Shown piece after piece: positions 6,506 to 14,307 of a stretch of DNA of 64,000 bases. Positions within the stretch are counted from its first letter, which is position 1. Each line of letters starts with the position of its first letter. The notes beneath the pieces are model-generated. The model was not told the DNA's origin, ran no database searches, and saw nothing but the letters and a program-made list of their open reading frames with translations. The translations under genes were made by a program, and so were the position numbers. Source of the stretch: CAWBJO01 sp963789175 (GTDB lineage: Bacteria; Pseudomonadota; Alphaproteobacteria; Rhizobiales; Aestuariivirgaceae); the NCBI GenBank assembly GCA_963789175.1, contig CAWBJO010000007.1, forward strand, positions 62,001 through 126,000, given 5' to 3'.

Positions 6506-9330
6506 TGTGGTTCGGGGGGCCCTTCGCCTGGATGCGGCCGACACTGATCCGTAGCTCTCTCGGCGCACTGGCGCTGGCAGGCGTCATCTATCTCGCGCAC
6601 GGTGCCGGCAGCCTCGAGCTCCTGGAGCACCGGCTCGAGGAGGCGCGCTTCAGGCTCGTTCCGCGCGCGGCGACAGACAGAGTCGTCCTCGTCCAGATCG
6701 ATCCCAAAAGCATCGCCGAGCTCGGAAGCTGGCCGTGGCCGCGGCGTGTCCATGCCCAGCTCCTCGACAAGCTGCGGGCGCTCGGCGCATCCGACATCGC
6801 CTTCGACGTCGATTTCAGCTCACCGTCCACCTCCGCCGACGACGAAGCCTTCGCGGCCGCCCTGCGACGGGCGGACGGCAGCGTCATCCTGCCGGCGTTC
6901 AAGCAGATCACGCATCTCGACGGCGGCATCGTGGAGGCGCGCGAGACTTTGCCGCTGGCGTCGTTCGCCGATCTCGGATGGATCGCCGGCGTCAACGTCG
7001 CCGCCGACCGCGACGGACGCATCCGCCAGCTGCCGGTAAGCGAGCCGATCGCAGGCCTCGACGTACCCTCGCTCGCGGCAATGCTGGCCGGCAACGGCAA
7101 CAGCGCGACGGAAGTCAGGATCGACTTCGGGATCGACCCGGCCACGGTCGACCGCATCTCGGTCGTCGACGTGCTCTCTTCCGATGTCGACGCGGACCGC
7201 GTCAAGGGACGAAAGGTCATCGTCGGCGCAAGCGCCATCGAGCTGCGCGACTTCGTGCTCGTGCCGGTGCACGGCTTCATCACGGGAGCGAACTTCCACG
7301 CGCTCGCCGCCGAGACCCTGCTGCAGGGACGCGCGCTCCATTCGCCGGGGACGACGGGCCTCACCATCGGCTTCGCGCTTCTCGCGCTGGCCGGCGGGCT
7401 CCTGCTGGCGCGGCGGAGCTGGCTGTGGACGCTCGCGGCATTCGCCCTCATCAGCGTCGGACTGGAGGCCGGTGCGACCGTCGGATACAGCCTCCATGCC
7501 GTCATGATCGATACTTCTTCCTTCCAGGCGCTACTCGCCGGACTGGCGGTCATCGCCCTTCTGCAGGAGGTCGATCTCAACAAGATCAATCTGTGGCTCG
7601 CCCGTACCGAGGCCAGCAACCTGAAGGCCGTGCTGGCCCAGGTGGTGACCGACAATTTCGACGGCATCATCGTCGCCGACGAGTCCGGCCTCATCGAGGC
7701 GGCGAGCGGCAAGGCGGCGGCGATGCTCAACCTGCCGCCCGAGGCTCTCGCGGCAGGCAAGACGACCCGCCACCTGCCGCAGGAGCTGTCGTCGGCACTC
7801 ACCGAGGCCATCGACCGGTTCCGCGACCATACGTGGACGGACGAGACGCCGCGCGAGTTCATGTTTCGACGCACGCCGCGCGATACGCGGGTCCTCGAAT
7901 ACGTGATCACCCCGTCGGTGCTGAAGCGCAAGGCAGCGACGTGGCGGCGGCGCCACGATACGCGGCACATCGCCTGCCTGACGTTCCGCGACATCACCGA
8001 GGAGCGGCGGCTGGAGCAGCAGACCTACCGGCTGGCGCATTTCAGCGCGCTGACCGGGCTTCCTAACCGCAACGCGCTGCAGGAACGGCTCGGCCAGGTG
8101 CTGGCCAAGCCGGAGCGCGGCAACCTCGCGCTCATCGTGCTCGACATCGACAGGTTCCAGAGCATCAACGCAACACTCGGCCAGGACTACGGCGACATGC
8201 TGATCGAGGCGGTGGCGTCGCGGCTCTCCGGGCTGACGCGCAATGTCCGCTTTGCAGCGCATCTTGGCGGCGACGACTTCGCGGTCATCGTCGACGGTTG
8301 GAAAACGCGCGCCGACCTCGAGGAAATCGCCGACCTGCTCCTGCTCGCCATGGGCCAGCCCTATGCGATGGACATCCGGCGACTGCAGCTGTCGTTCAGC
8401 GCCGGCGCCGTCGCCTGCGGGCCGAGCGTGAAAGATGCGGTCGCCGCCCTGATCATGGCCGACAACGCGCTTCTGGTCGCCAAGCAGTGGGGCGGCGGCG
8501 TGTGCAAGTTCCACGAAGAGGTGCTCGAAACCAACATCGCCGAACTGCAGTCGCTGGAGATCGACCTGTGGACGGCCTTCGGAAAGGGGCAATTCTTCCT
8601 CGTCTACCAGCCGCAATTCGACCTGGTGAGCGGGGAAATCGTCGGAGCGGAGGCGCTGCTCCGATGGAAGCATCCGACCCGCGGACCGATCTCGCCGGCG
8701 GAGTTCATTCCGCTCGCCGAGCTCACGGGCCTCATCTCGCCGCTCGGCAGCTGGGCGCTCGAGAAAGCGTGCACCGACGCTGCGAAGTGGCCGGGCAAGC
8801 TGCGCATCGCCGTCAACCTCTCCGTCCAGCAACTGCGCAAGGGCCATATCAGCGAGGAAATCGAACGGGCGCTCGCCCGGTCCGGACTGCCGCCCGAGCG
8901 GCTCGAGCTCGAAGTCACCGAATCCGTCTTCATCCGGGATTCGCGACAGGCCATCGCGGAATTGCGCGAACTGCAGCGCAAAGGCATCCACCTGGCGCTC
9001 GATGATTTCGGCACCGGCTACTCCTCGCTCTCCTACGTCAGCAGCTTCCCCTTCAACAAGCTGAAGATCGACCGCTCGTTCGTCGAACAGCTCACCGAAA
9101 GCGAGACGGCGAAGGCGATCGTGAAGACGATCATCGCGCTGACCCAGCATATCGACATCGGCGTCATCGCCGAAGGCGTCGAGACCGTCGAGCAGCTCAA
9201 TGCGCTCCGATCCCTGGGCTGCAAGGAGGCACAGGGATTTTTCTTCGCCAAGCCTCTGCCGACCGAAGAGCTCGCCGCCCTGGTGCTGAGCCAGAACGGC
9301 GAGAAGGTCCACCGGCTGCGGACCGCCTGA
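6505..9330 (+). CDS. CHASE2-PAS-GGDEF-EAL cyclic di-GMP signalling protein
   Basis: GTG start, 941 residues. The N-terminus has one membrane segment and a CHASE2 extracytoplasmic sensor (about 40-285), followed by three membrane helices (about 290-355). A PAS-like region (about 370-490) with Asp-Gly-Ile-Ile-Val-Ala-Asp comes next, then a GGDEF domain with the slightly altered signature Gly-Gly-Asp-Asp-Phe at about 588, and an EAL domain starting at Glu-Ala-Leu about 716. The EAL domain keeps Asn-Leu-Ser, Glu-Val-Thr-Glu, Asp-Asp-Phe-Gly-Thr-Gly, Lys-Ile-Asp and Glu-Gly-Val-Glu, so phosphodiesterase activity is likely; the cyclase half may also work since GGDDF is tolerated poorly to moderately. 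It is coupled to the FecR gene, which may deliver its signal. Confidence 0.93.
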   Translation: MWFGGPFAWMRPTLIRSSLGALALAGVIYLAHGAGSLELLEHRLEEARFRLVPRAATDRVVLVQIDPKSIAELGSWPWPRRVHAQLLDKLRALGASDIAFDVDFSSPSTSADDEAFAAALRRADGSVILPAFKQITHLDGGIVEARETLPLASFADLGWIAGVNVAADRDGRIRQLPVSEPIAGLDVPSLAAMLAGNGNSATEVRIDFGIDPATVDRISVVDVLSSDVDADRVKGRKVIVGASAIELRDFVLVPVHGFITGANFHALAAETLLQGRALHSPGTTGLTIGFALLALAGGLLLARRSWLWTLAAFALISVGLEAGATVGYSLHAVMIDTSSFQALLAGLAVIALLQEVDLNKINLWLARTEASNLKAVLAQVVTDNFDGIIVADESGLIEAASGKAAAMLNLPPEALAAGKTTRHLPQELSSALTEAIDRFRDHTWTDETPREFMFRRTPRDTRVLEYVITPSVLKRKAATWRRRHDTRHIACLTFRDITEERRLEQQTYRLAHFSALTGLPNRNALQERLGQVLAKPERGNLALIVLDIDRFQSINATLGQDYGDMLIEAVASRLSGLTRNVRFAAHLGGDDFAVIVDGWKTRADLEEIADLLLLAMGQPYAMDIRRLQLSFSAGAVACGPSVKDAVAALIMADNALLVAKQWGGGVCKFHEEVLETNIAELQSLEIDLWTAFGKGQFFLVYQPQFDLVSGEIVGAEALLRWKHPTRGPISPAEFIPLAELTGLISPLGSWALEKACTDAAKWPGKLRIAVNLSVQQLRKGHISEEIERALARSGLPPERLELEVTESVFIRDSRQAIAELRELQRKGIHLALDDFGTGYSSLSYVSSFPFNKLKIDRSFVEQLTESETAKAIVKTIIALTQHIDIGVIAEGVETVEQLNALRSLGCKEAQGFFFAKPLPTEELAALVLSQNGEKVHRLRTA

Positions 9331-9350
9331 GGGTCTCGGGAGAGGCCGCG

Positions 9351-9707
9351 ATGGATGTCATGCCCTTCGATCCCGACGGCGAGCAGACATCCAGGCGGGA
9401 ATCCCCACATACCTCAGACAAGCTCAGCGTGGCGGCCGACATGCATGAAGCGGAGCGGCTCGGATCCCTCGACCGGCTCCACATCCTCGACACGCCGCGC
9501 GAGCCGGCCTTCGACCGGATCACCCGGCTGATCAAGGATGTCTTCAACGTTCGTATCGCTGGCGTGTCGATGACCGGCGGACACCGACAGTGGCACAAGT
9601 CGTCGATCGGGCTCAAATCGAACGAGCTCACGAGGAAGGACACGTTCTGCAGGCACGTGCTGACCGGCAGCGAACCTCTCGTCGTGCGATCCTTTCAGCC
9701 TGGCGGT
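9351..9707 (+). pseudogene. Truncated GAF-domain sensor gene
   Basis: From the ATG at 9351 (GGGAGAGG about 6 nt upstream) the reading frame encodes the usual head of a GAF sensor: a Glu-Ala-Glu-Arg-Leu linker, Ile-Leu-Asp-Thr-Pro-Arg-Glu-Pro-Ala-Phe-Asp-Arg-Ile-Thr, then the Arg-Gln-Trp-His-Lys-Ser-Ser and Asp-Thr-Phe-Cys-Arg-His motifs and Glu-Pro-Leu-Val-Val. Homology stops at about 9687, roughly residue 113, where a full GAF domain needs about 60 more residues plus an output domain. Beyond that the frame stays open only because it runs antisense to the next gene. The gene was cut by a rearrangement whose edge lies at about 9688-9707. Confidence 0.7.
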
Positions 9708-10166
9708 TCAGGCCGCCTGCGACTTGTGCTGCTTCAGGAATTCCTGAGCGCGCTTCTTGAGCTCAGCCGGCTCGATGTCTTCCTTGTGGGTCGCGATATT
9801 CCAGCTATTGCCGGCCGAATCCTTCACGGCGCCGGAACGGTCGCCGTAGAACATATCGGAGGGCTCCATGCTCACCTCGCCGCCCGCACTAACCGCCTGG
9901 CGGAAGACCGCGTCGACGTCCGGCACATAGATATAGAGCGAGACCGGCGTCGCCTTGGCGTATTCGCTTTCCTCGGCGATCATCACGTGGGAATCGCCGA
10001 TCATCAAGTCGGCGTGCATGATCTTGCCGTCGAGACGGTTGAAGGGCTCGGTGGTGAGCTTCGCTCCGAAGGCGCGTTTCAGAAAATCGATCACCTTCGG
10101 TGCGTCTCGGACTACCAAGTATGGCGTGACGGTGTGAAATCCTTCGGGAATGGGCTTTGCGGGCAT
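9708..10166 (-). CDS. VOC (glyoxalase/bleomycin resistance) family protein, PhnB-like
   Basis: The 152-residue protein has the paired beta-alpha-beta-beta-beta modules of the vicinal oxygen chelate fold: a Thr-Pro-Tyr-Leu-Val-Val-Arg-Asp start, Phe-Leu-Lys-Arg-Ala-Phe-Gly-Ala, an Ala-Asp-Leu-Met-Ile-Gly-Asp-Ser strand, and in the second half Val-Tyr/Ile-Tyr-Val-Pro-Asp-Val-Asp-Ala-Val-Phe, then Asp-Met-Phe-Tyr-Gly-Asp-Arg-Ser-Gly. This is the PhnB/YdcE-type branch. The substrate is unknown. A Glu/Lys-rich C-terminal helix (about 130-150) is added. The gene abuts the truncated GAF gene tail to tail, so it marks one side of the rearrangement. Confidence 0.85.
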   Translation of the reverse strand: MPAKPIPEGFHTVTPYLVVRDAPKVIDFLKRAFGAKLTTEPFNRLDGKIMHADLMIGDSHVMIAEESEYAKATPVSLYIYVPDVDAVFRQAVSAGGEVSMEPSDMFYGDRSGAVKDSAGNSWNIATHKEDIEPAELKKRAQEFLKQHKSQAA

Positions 10167-10426
10167 TGACTTTCTCCTTACTCTTCAACTCTCAAACGCC
10201 GCCTCCAGCGTAGTACTCCCACAAGGAAACGGTAGCGTTCGGTGGTCGGTTCCGATAAGGGTTTCACAGATATGTGAGGGGGTTTCGAAAGAAGTGGTCG
10301 TTCCCCGCCTGGGAGCGACAGGCTCTCTCCGCTTGGTGTTCCCTGCGCGAATTGGTAGAGGGACTCGGTAGACCAGGCTGCTTGTCGTCGATCGATCGTA
10401 TTTCAAACCAAAACCGGAGCAAGAGA

Positions 10427-10600
10427 GTGGGCTTTCCGCCGAACTACAATCAGGACCGATCCAATCGGGAACGTACCAAATCACGCAATGCTCTCAAAAA
10501 GCAGTTGAAACGTGAGGAAAGGTCAAACCAGCGGAAGCAAGATCGGTCCACTACAGAGGATGGATCCGGCTCGCCAACAGAGGACGAAAAGAAGCCATGA
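10427..10600 (+). CDS. Very small basic protein, hypothetical
   Basis: A GTG at 10427 with GGAG 8 nt upstream opens a 57-residue protein. It begins Gly-Phe-Pro-Pro-Asn-Tyr-Asn-Gln-Asp-Arg and continues as a highly charged Arg/Lys/Glu helix, a pattern I recall from small hypothetical proteins of Hyphomicrobiales. The upstream extension of the frame (to 10274) has a different, unconvincing composition. The stop overlaps the next start by 4 nt, which supports both genes. Function unknown; a nucleic-acid-binding role would fit the charge but is speculation. Confidence 0.6.
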   Translation: MGFPPNYNQDRSNRERTKSRNALKKQLKREERSNQRKQDRSTTEDGSGSPTEDEKKP

Positions 10601-10836
10601 AATCCAAGAGAAAATCACAAGCGGATGAAAATTACGTCATGTTCGACGTTGTCTACGAGGACGGCACGCGGAGTTCTCACAGACGGGTTCCTACATCCGA
10701 CCTATCGCGAGCTGAAATGGATGCTCATGCCAAGACCGTCATCATGACTCAGGACCGAAAGATCGCCGAAGTTTCGGGACGCGATCGGGGTGCGATCCGT
10801 ACGATCACGCGTTCATCGGTCAAAAGTGCAACGTGA
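10597..10836 (+). CDS. Small hypothetical protein, coupled to the basic protein
   Basis: The ATG at 10597 overlaps the stop of the preceding gene (ATGA), so translation is probably coupled. The 79-residue product has a basic head, a Met-Phe-Asp-Val-Val-Tyr-Glu-Asp-Gly-Thr-Arg-Ser beta-hairpin, an Arg-Arg-Val-Pro segment and a Gly-Arg/Arg-Gly-rich tail. The central hairpin reads like a small folded domain of about 55 residues. I do not recognise a named family. Codon use is less GC-extreme than in the flanking housekeeping genes, in line with acquired DNA. Confidence 0.6.
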   Translation: MKSKRKSQADENYVMFDVVYEDGTRSSHRRVPTSDLSRAEMDAHAKTVIMTQDRKIAEVSGRDRGAIRTITRSSVKSAT

Positions 10837-11290
10837 TCGGGGACTGTGTCGCTGGCTTTCAGCCGACTTTATGGACCCTAGTCAAGGTGCACTCGCCTGC
10901 GTTCGCCGCAGGCGCGGTGAAGTGGGGCGTCGGCAACATCTGTCGATCGCCACGCCCGTCAGCTTCTTGAGGGCCAGCGCATAGGCATGCGCGTGCGCGC
11001 CACTGCGCACGGGGAGGTAGCCGCCTGACGCCCGGTCGGCTCGCGAGACTCCCTCCGTACTCTTTCGACGACATTTGCCGTCTTTAAGCATTCTGCGAAT
11101 TGATCGATTTTCGCTTCAGTCCCGGCGAGTGAAACCGTGGACTCGAGCTCCCAGAGGCCTGAGCGCCTCATTGGCCCGGGAACAGAACTCGTTCCGTGAG
11201 CAGTATTGAACATCTGAGGGACGTTCATGATGGTAGTTTGCCTCCAGTGGTGGGGAAAATCCTTGTCCCACACATAGAAAGGCAACGTTC
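10837..11290 (+). other. 454-nt stretch without a convincing gene
   Basis: No reading frame here has both a good ribosome site and protein-like composition. An inverted repeat at 10895-10901 / 10907-10913 with a 5-nt loop could be a weak terminator for the two small genes before it, but it has no T-run. A minus-strand frame at 10959-11285 (108 codons) and another at 10882-11091 read like decayed coding DNA but match nothing I recognise. The stretch looks like remnant accessory DNA. Confidence 0.4.
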
Positions 11291-11629
11291 ATGGACATTC
11301 AATCACAGTTGAAACCCGCCATATTAGGCGCAATAGGCGGAGCAGCCGCCATCGCGATTATCGGATTTACATGGGGTGGCTGGGTCACAGGTGGAACGGC
11401 CGACTTTCAAGCAAACCAGAGAGTCGTGGCGGCGCTTGCCCCAATTTGCGTCGTTCAATTCCAGCGCGCCACCGATGCTGCGGTCCAACTGGCCGAACTC
11501 AAAAAAGCGAACACTTGGACCCAGCCTGACTTTGTTGAAAAGGCGGGTTGGGCAACGATGCCCGGCAGCACAGAGCCAGGCCAGGGCGTGGCAAAAGCCT
11601 GTGTCGGATTGCTCACCAGTCTCAAATAG
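11291..11629 (+). CDS. Hypothetical membrane-anchored protein
   Basis: The 112-residue protein starts at ATG 11291 and has a single N-terminal hydrophobic segment (about residues 9-28, Gly-Ala-Ile-Gly-Gly-Ala-Ala-Ala-Ile-Ala). A Gly-Gly-Trp-Val-Thr-Gly-Gly-Thr-Ala turn follows, then a soluble domain containing two Cys (Ala-Pro-Ile-Cys and Lys-Ala-Cys) and a helical Gln-Arg-Ala-Thr-Asp-Ala-Ala-Val-Gln-Leu-Ala stretch. The Gly-Gly-Trp-x-Thr-Gly-Gly-Thr-Ala pattern is one I associate with conserved hypothetical proteins in Hyphomicrobiales. Likely inner-membrane anchored with the domain in the periplasm. Function unknown. Confidence 0.7.
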   Translation: MDIQSQLKPAILGAIGGAAAIAIIGFTWGGWVTGGTADFQANQRVVAALAPICVVQFQRATDAAVQLAELKKANTWTQPDFVEKAGWATMPGSTEPGQGVAKACVGLLTSLK

Positions 11630-11826
11630 AGCCAAGCATAGATAGGGCGGACTGAGACGCGACCATGGGAGGGAATTTGAACGCTCCTGGGCGGCAAGTT
11701 CCCTTGCAACACTTGATTTGGCTGAAACGCAGCTTTGCGTGAACGATCAACGCGACTCTTTATCCCAAGGCAGTTCAATTGCGTTCTGTCTTGTCAGCGA
11801 GAGCTAGTGCGGAAAGGAGGCAACTG

Positions 11827-12024
11827 ATGCTTTCTGCCGTGCAACCGGATTCAACGAGGCGCTTACATTTCGACGCGACAGTATACAGCCATTTCAAACA
11901 TACCATCTGCGATTGGAAAGGGGTGAGGCCGGGCAGATTGCAGGCGGGGACACTCCGCCCAATAGTGCCTGAGTACGTCACGGACACCACACCCAGCTTA
12001 GATATGACCGTAGGAGCCATTTAA
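11827..12024 (+). CDS. Possible small protein with a strong ribosome site
   Basis: A strong AAGGAGG lies 6 nt before the ATG at 11827, which opens a 65-residue frame. The product has no membrane segment and contains His-Phe-Asp-Ala-Thr-Val-Tyr-Ser-His-Phe and Pro-Ile-Val-Pro-Glu-Tyr segments. The ribosome site is the main support; a minus-strand frame of almost identical extent exists (11775-12020) but lacks such a site. No family recognised. Confidence 0.35.
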   Translation: MLSAVQPDSTRRLHFDATVYSHFKHTICDWKGVRPGRLQAGTLRPIVPEYVTDTTPSLDMTVGAI

Positions 12025-12198
12025 GCTGCAGTCCGATCAATAGAGCTGAGTGTCATGCAGCTTCCACTGGCGATCGGAGCGACGACTGAATCCCGCGAGA
12101 ATCTCCATCCTTGCGATTGCCCCAGTCTCCCGACAAAACTACCTCGCCCAAAACGTTGGGCACGGCGTCTCGTACTCATTCAGCCTCAAAGGTGGATC

Positions 12199-12501
12199 AT
12201 GGGCGACTCAAACAAGACTCCAGGGACACTGTATGACCTCGTCAGGGCGCTCAGTCGCTGGGAAAACGAGGGCGGCGCGGAGGAACGTGATGACGGCTCG
12301 AGAACAGAGGACAGGGTAGATGAGGAACGCGTAATGATGTGTTTGGGAGCCGCAGTTATTCTGCAATGGAACCATCTCCCAAACGACATCCAGCGCACGC
12401 TCTTCGAGCACGCGACGTCGCTGAGCGATGATGAACACCGCTTTCAGCTGAAACAGAAAATTGCCGGGTTTCTTCACCGGCACAAGGACGCCAAGGAGTA
12501 A
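12199..12501 (+). CDS. Small conserved-looking hypothetical protein
   Basis: The start at ATG 12199 was chosen over longer options because of AAGGTGG about 5 nt upstream and because the extra N-terminal residues are not protein-like. The 100-residue acidic product has a Leu-Tyr-Asp-Leu-Val-Arg-Ala-Leu helix, an Asp/Glu-rich loop, and a C-terminal half reading Leu-Gly-Ala-Ala-Val-Ile-Leu-Gln-Trp-Asn, then Asp-Ile-Gln-Arg-Thr-Leu-Phe-Glu-His-Ala. That second part resembles small conserved hypothetical proteins of rhizobia. A hairpin terminator follows 26 nt after the stop. Function unknown. Confidence 0.65.
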   Translation: MGDSNKTPGTLYDLVRALSRWENEGGAEERDDGSRTEDRVDEERVMMCLGAAVILQWNHLPNDIQRTLFEHATSLSDDEHRFQLKQKIAGFLHRHKDAKE

Positions 12502-12527
12502 TCGACTGCATTGTTTATCACGATTAG

Positions 12528-12553
12528 GCCCGGCCATTGCAGGCCGGGCTTCT
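12528..12553 (+). terminator. Probable terminator hairpin after the small gene
   Basis: Perfect 8-bp inverted repeat, 12528-12535 with 12542-12549, 6-nt loop, followed by CTTCT. The stem is GC-rich and the gene ends 26 nt upstream, but there is no long T-run, so efficiency is uncertain. Confidence 0.5.
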
Positions 12554-12861
12554 CCGGCGGAGGGCTGCATTGCACTCCGCGCCTGTTACTTGGGCGAGCA
12601 GAACTCTGTGCGTGTCCCAGGCCACACCCGTTCGCTGCCGGACTGGAAGCTGGGCACCACTTGGGCTGAAATAGATCGTTTGCGGTCTCCTGGTAACTGT
12701 GATGCGCGACCCTGGCTATTGCCAACCGCGCAAGGCGCAAAGGTCTGTTCTCACCTTCATCAAAGAGCCAGAAGACGCAAAGCGCCAATTCCCGACGCAT
12801 ATGCGGCCTTTCTCGAAGTGGTCGCGGCAACCCGGAGAACGCCTCGTTGAATAGTTGCCAT
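12554..12861 (+). other. Stretch with no supportable gene
   Basis: Frames cross this region on both strands, but none has a good ribosome site or a recognisable product. The composition is less GC-rich than the flanking chromosome, as elsewhere in this accessory patch. Confidence 0.4.
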
Positions 12862-13185
12862 TTACTCCTCCGGCTCTTCGCAAATCTCGTCAATCGCAAA
12901 ACCGTGTTGAGCGACATACCGTTTGCATGCTCGGTCCAGATCCGCCTTCGTCTTGGGCCAAGTGGCGTCGGTGTATTCCCGTCCGAATTCGTCACACGGA
13001 GTCACACCAAAGCAGGCCCTATCGGCATGCGTAACAACAACTCCCTCCTTGCACGTTGCCGGGAACCAGGTGCATTGACCTGCCTGCCCGGCCTCGCAAC
13101 TGGGGGCGGCGACAAGCAATAGCAAGAGTCCGGCCATTGCAGATCGGGCTCGTCGCGGGAAACCAGAACTCAACCAGTGTGCCAA
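12862..13185 (-). CDS. Small exported cysteine-rich hypothetical protein
   Basis: An AAGGAG sequence stands about 8 nt before a TTG at 13185, giving 107 residues; ATG 13137 is an alternative start (91 residues) with a poor site. The N-terminus is basic (Arg-Arg-Ala-Arg) followed by a run of leucines and Ala-Ala-Pro-Ser-Cys-Glu-Ala, a good signal peptide. The mature part has six cysteines, including Cys-Thr-Trp, Ala-Thr-Cys, Arg-Ala-Cys-Phe and Pro-Cys-Asp-Glu-Phe, so a disulfide-stabilised periplasmic protein is likely. No family recognised. It lies between the tRNA-Val gene and the orphan cluster. Confidence 0.55.
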   Translation of the reverse strand: MAHWLSSGFPRRARSAMAGLLLLLVAAPSCEAGQAGQCTWFPATCKEGVVVTHADRACFGVTPCDEFGREYTDATWPKTKADLDRACKRYVAQHGFAIDEICEEPEE

Positions 13186-13378
13186 GGATGATCTCCTTCT
13201 GCCAGCGAGCGGCGCGCCAAACCACTACACCGATTCATATTGGCCTGAATTTGCCTGACAATAGGGAAAGTCCGATAGGCACTCCCGAATTTGCTATCTC
13301 TACGCTGTCTCGGCGCTGACTCAGGCGCCCGGTAGCGCGGGAGCTGAATGTCGAGTGTGAGGAAGTCAGACAAGACCA

Positions 13379-13454
13379 TGGTGGGCGATACTGGACTCGA
13401 ACCAGTGACCCCTGCGATGTGAACACAGTGCTCTACCAGCTGAGCTAATCGCCC
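13379..13454 (-). tRNA. tRNA-Val (anticodon CAC)
   Basis: Read on the minus strand the 76-nt gene has a 7-bp acceptor stem (GGGCGAT with ATCGCCC), a D-arm with AGCTCAGCTGGTAGAGC, an anticodon stem CTGTG/CGCAG around the loop TTCACAT, a T-arm with GGTTCGAGTCC, and an encoded CCA end at 13379-13381. The anticodon CAC decodes GTG valine codons. The gene lies at the edge of the accessory patch; its 3' end points into that patch, the usual orientation for integration into a tRNA gene, but no duplicated tRNA end was found. Confidence 0.95.
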
Positions 13455-13495
13455 GAGAGAGGTCGCCCGGATATAAGGTGCACGGGCCGGCTAAG

Positions 13496-14167
13496 TCAAG
13501 AATCGAGGGCGCGCTCGATGATCGGCCACAGCTCACCGTAGTCCGCGGCCAGGTAGTCGGGTCCGAAGTCGGAAACCGGCCGTTCCGTGTAGCCGAAGCT
13601 CATGCCGATGATCGGCACGCCGGCGGCCCGGGCCGTCTGCACGTCGATCTCGCTGTCCCCGACGAAGAGGGAGCGGGCGGCCGGCACGCCGAGCTGGCGA
13701 AGCGCTTCGCGATAGGGACGGGGATCGGGCTTGGCCACCTGGACGGTGTCCTGGCCGACGATGGCGCCGAAATATCCCTCGAGACCCAGCTGACCGATAA
13801 GCCGGCGCGACAGCAATTCGAGCTTGTTGGTGCAGATGCCGAGCGCGATCCCGCTCTCCCGGCAGCGGTCGAGCACGGCGCGGGCCCCGGGAAACAGGCG
13901 GCTGTCGACGGCGATGTTGGCGGCGTAGAAATCGACGAAGACATCGAACAGCTCGTCGAGCCGGTCGGGCTCCACCTCGGAGCCGGTCCGCGCGAATCCG
14001 AGTGCGATCAGCTTGCGCGCGCCGCGGCCGACCATGGCGCGAACGTCGTCGATGGAGACGGCCCGCCTGCCGTTCATGGCCAGAACGTGATTGGTCGCCC
14101 GCGTCAGATCGGGCGCGGTGTCGACGAGCGTTCCGTCGAGGTCGAAGATGACCGCATGGCCCTTCAT
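13496..14167 (-). CDS. gph: Phosphoglycolate phosphatase, HAD family
   Basis: The 223-residue HAD protein has motif I as Phe-Asp-Leu-Asp-Gly-Thr-Leu-Val-Asp at 8-16, the Arg-Ala-Met-Val-Gly-Arg-Gly substrate-cap motif near residue 44, motif II as Cys-Thr-Asn-Lys, and the motif III/IV region Phe-Val-Gly-Asp-Ser-Glu-Ile-Asp. These are typical of Gph, which hydrolyses 2-phosphoglycolate from DNA repair or oxygenase reactions to glycolate. In rhizobia gph usually sits next to rpiA and gor, as here. Related HAD phosphatases act on other substrates, so the exact substrate is inferred. It ends 42 nt from the tRNA-Val gene, same strand. Confidence 0.9.
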   Translation of the reverse strand: MKGHAVIFDLDGTLVDTAPDLTRATNHVLAMNGRRAVSIDDVRAMVGRGARKLIALGFARTGSEVEPDRLDELFDVFVDFYAANIAVDSRLFPGARAVLDRCRESGIALGICTNKLELLSRRLIGQLGLEGYFGAIVGQDTVQVAKPDPRPYREALRQLGVPAARSLFVGDSEIDVQTARAAGVPIIGMSFGYTERPVSDFGPDYLAADYGELWPIIERALDS

Positions 14168-14307
14168 GAATCGTCCATGGATAACAAATACTTGGCTCCG
14201 CCGCTGACGCCCGGCCGGCAGGCGGATGGCGCTCGGGCTCCGACATGACTACGCCGGACGCCTGTGCTATGAGGCCCGCAAATCAGAACAGAACAAGGAG
14301 GCTCACC

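Noticed and set aside
10959..11285. 108-codon minus-strand gene in the accessory patch
   Set aside because: No ribosome site, no recognisable fold and a shadow-like composition at its 3' half. It may be decayed DNA, but there is not enough to call a gene.
13190..13240. tRNA-like stretch next to the tRNA-Val gene
   Set aside because: Only a few bases resemble a D-arm, no acceptor or anticodon stem could be drawn.
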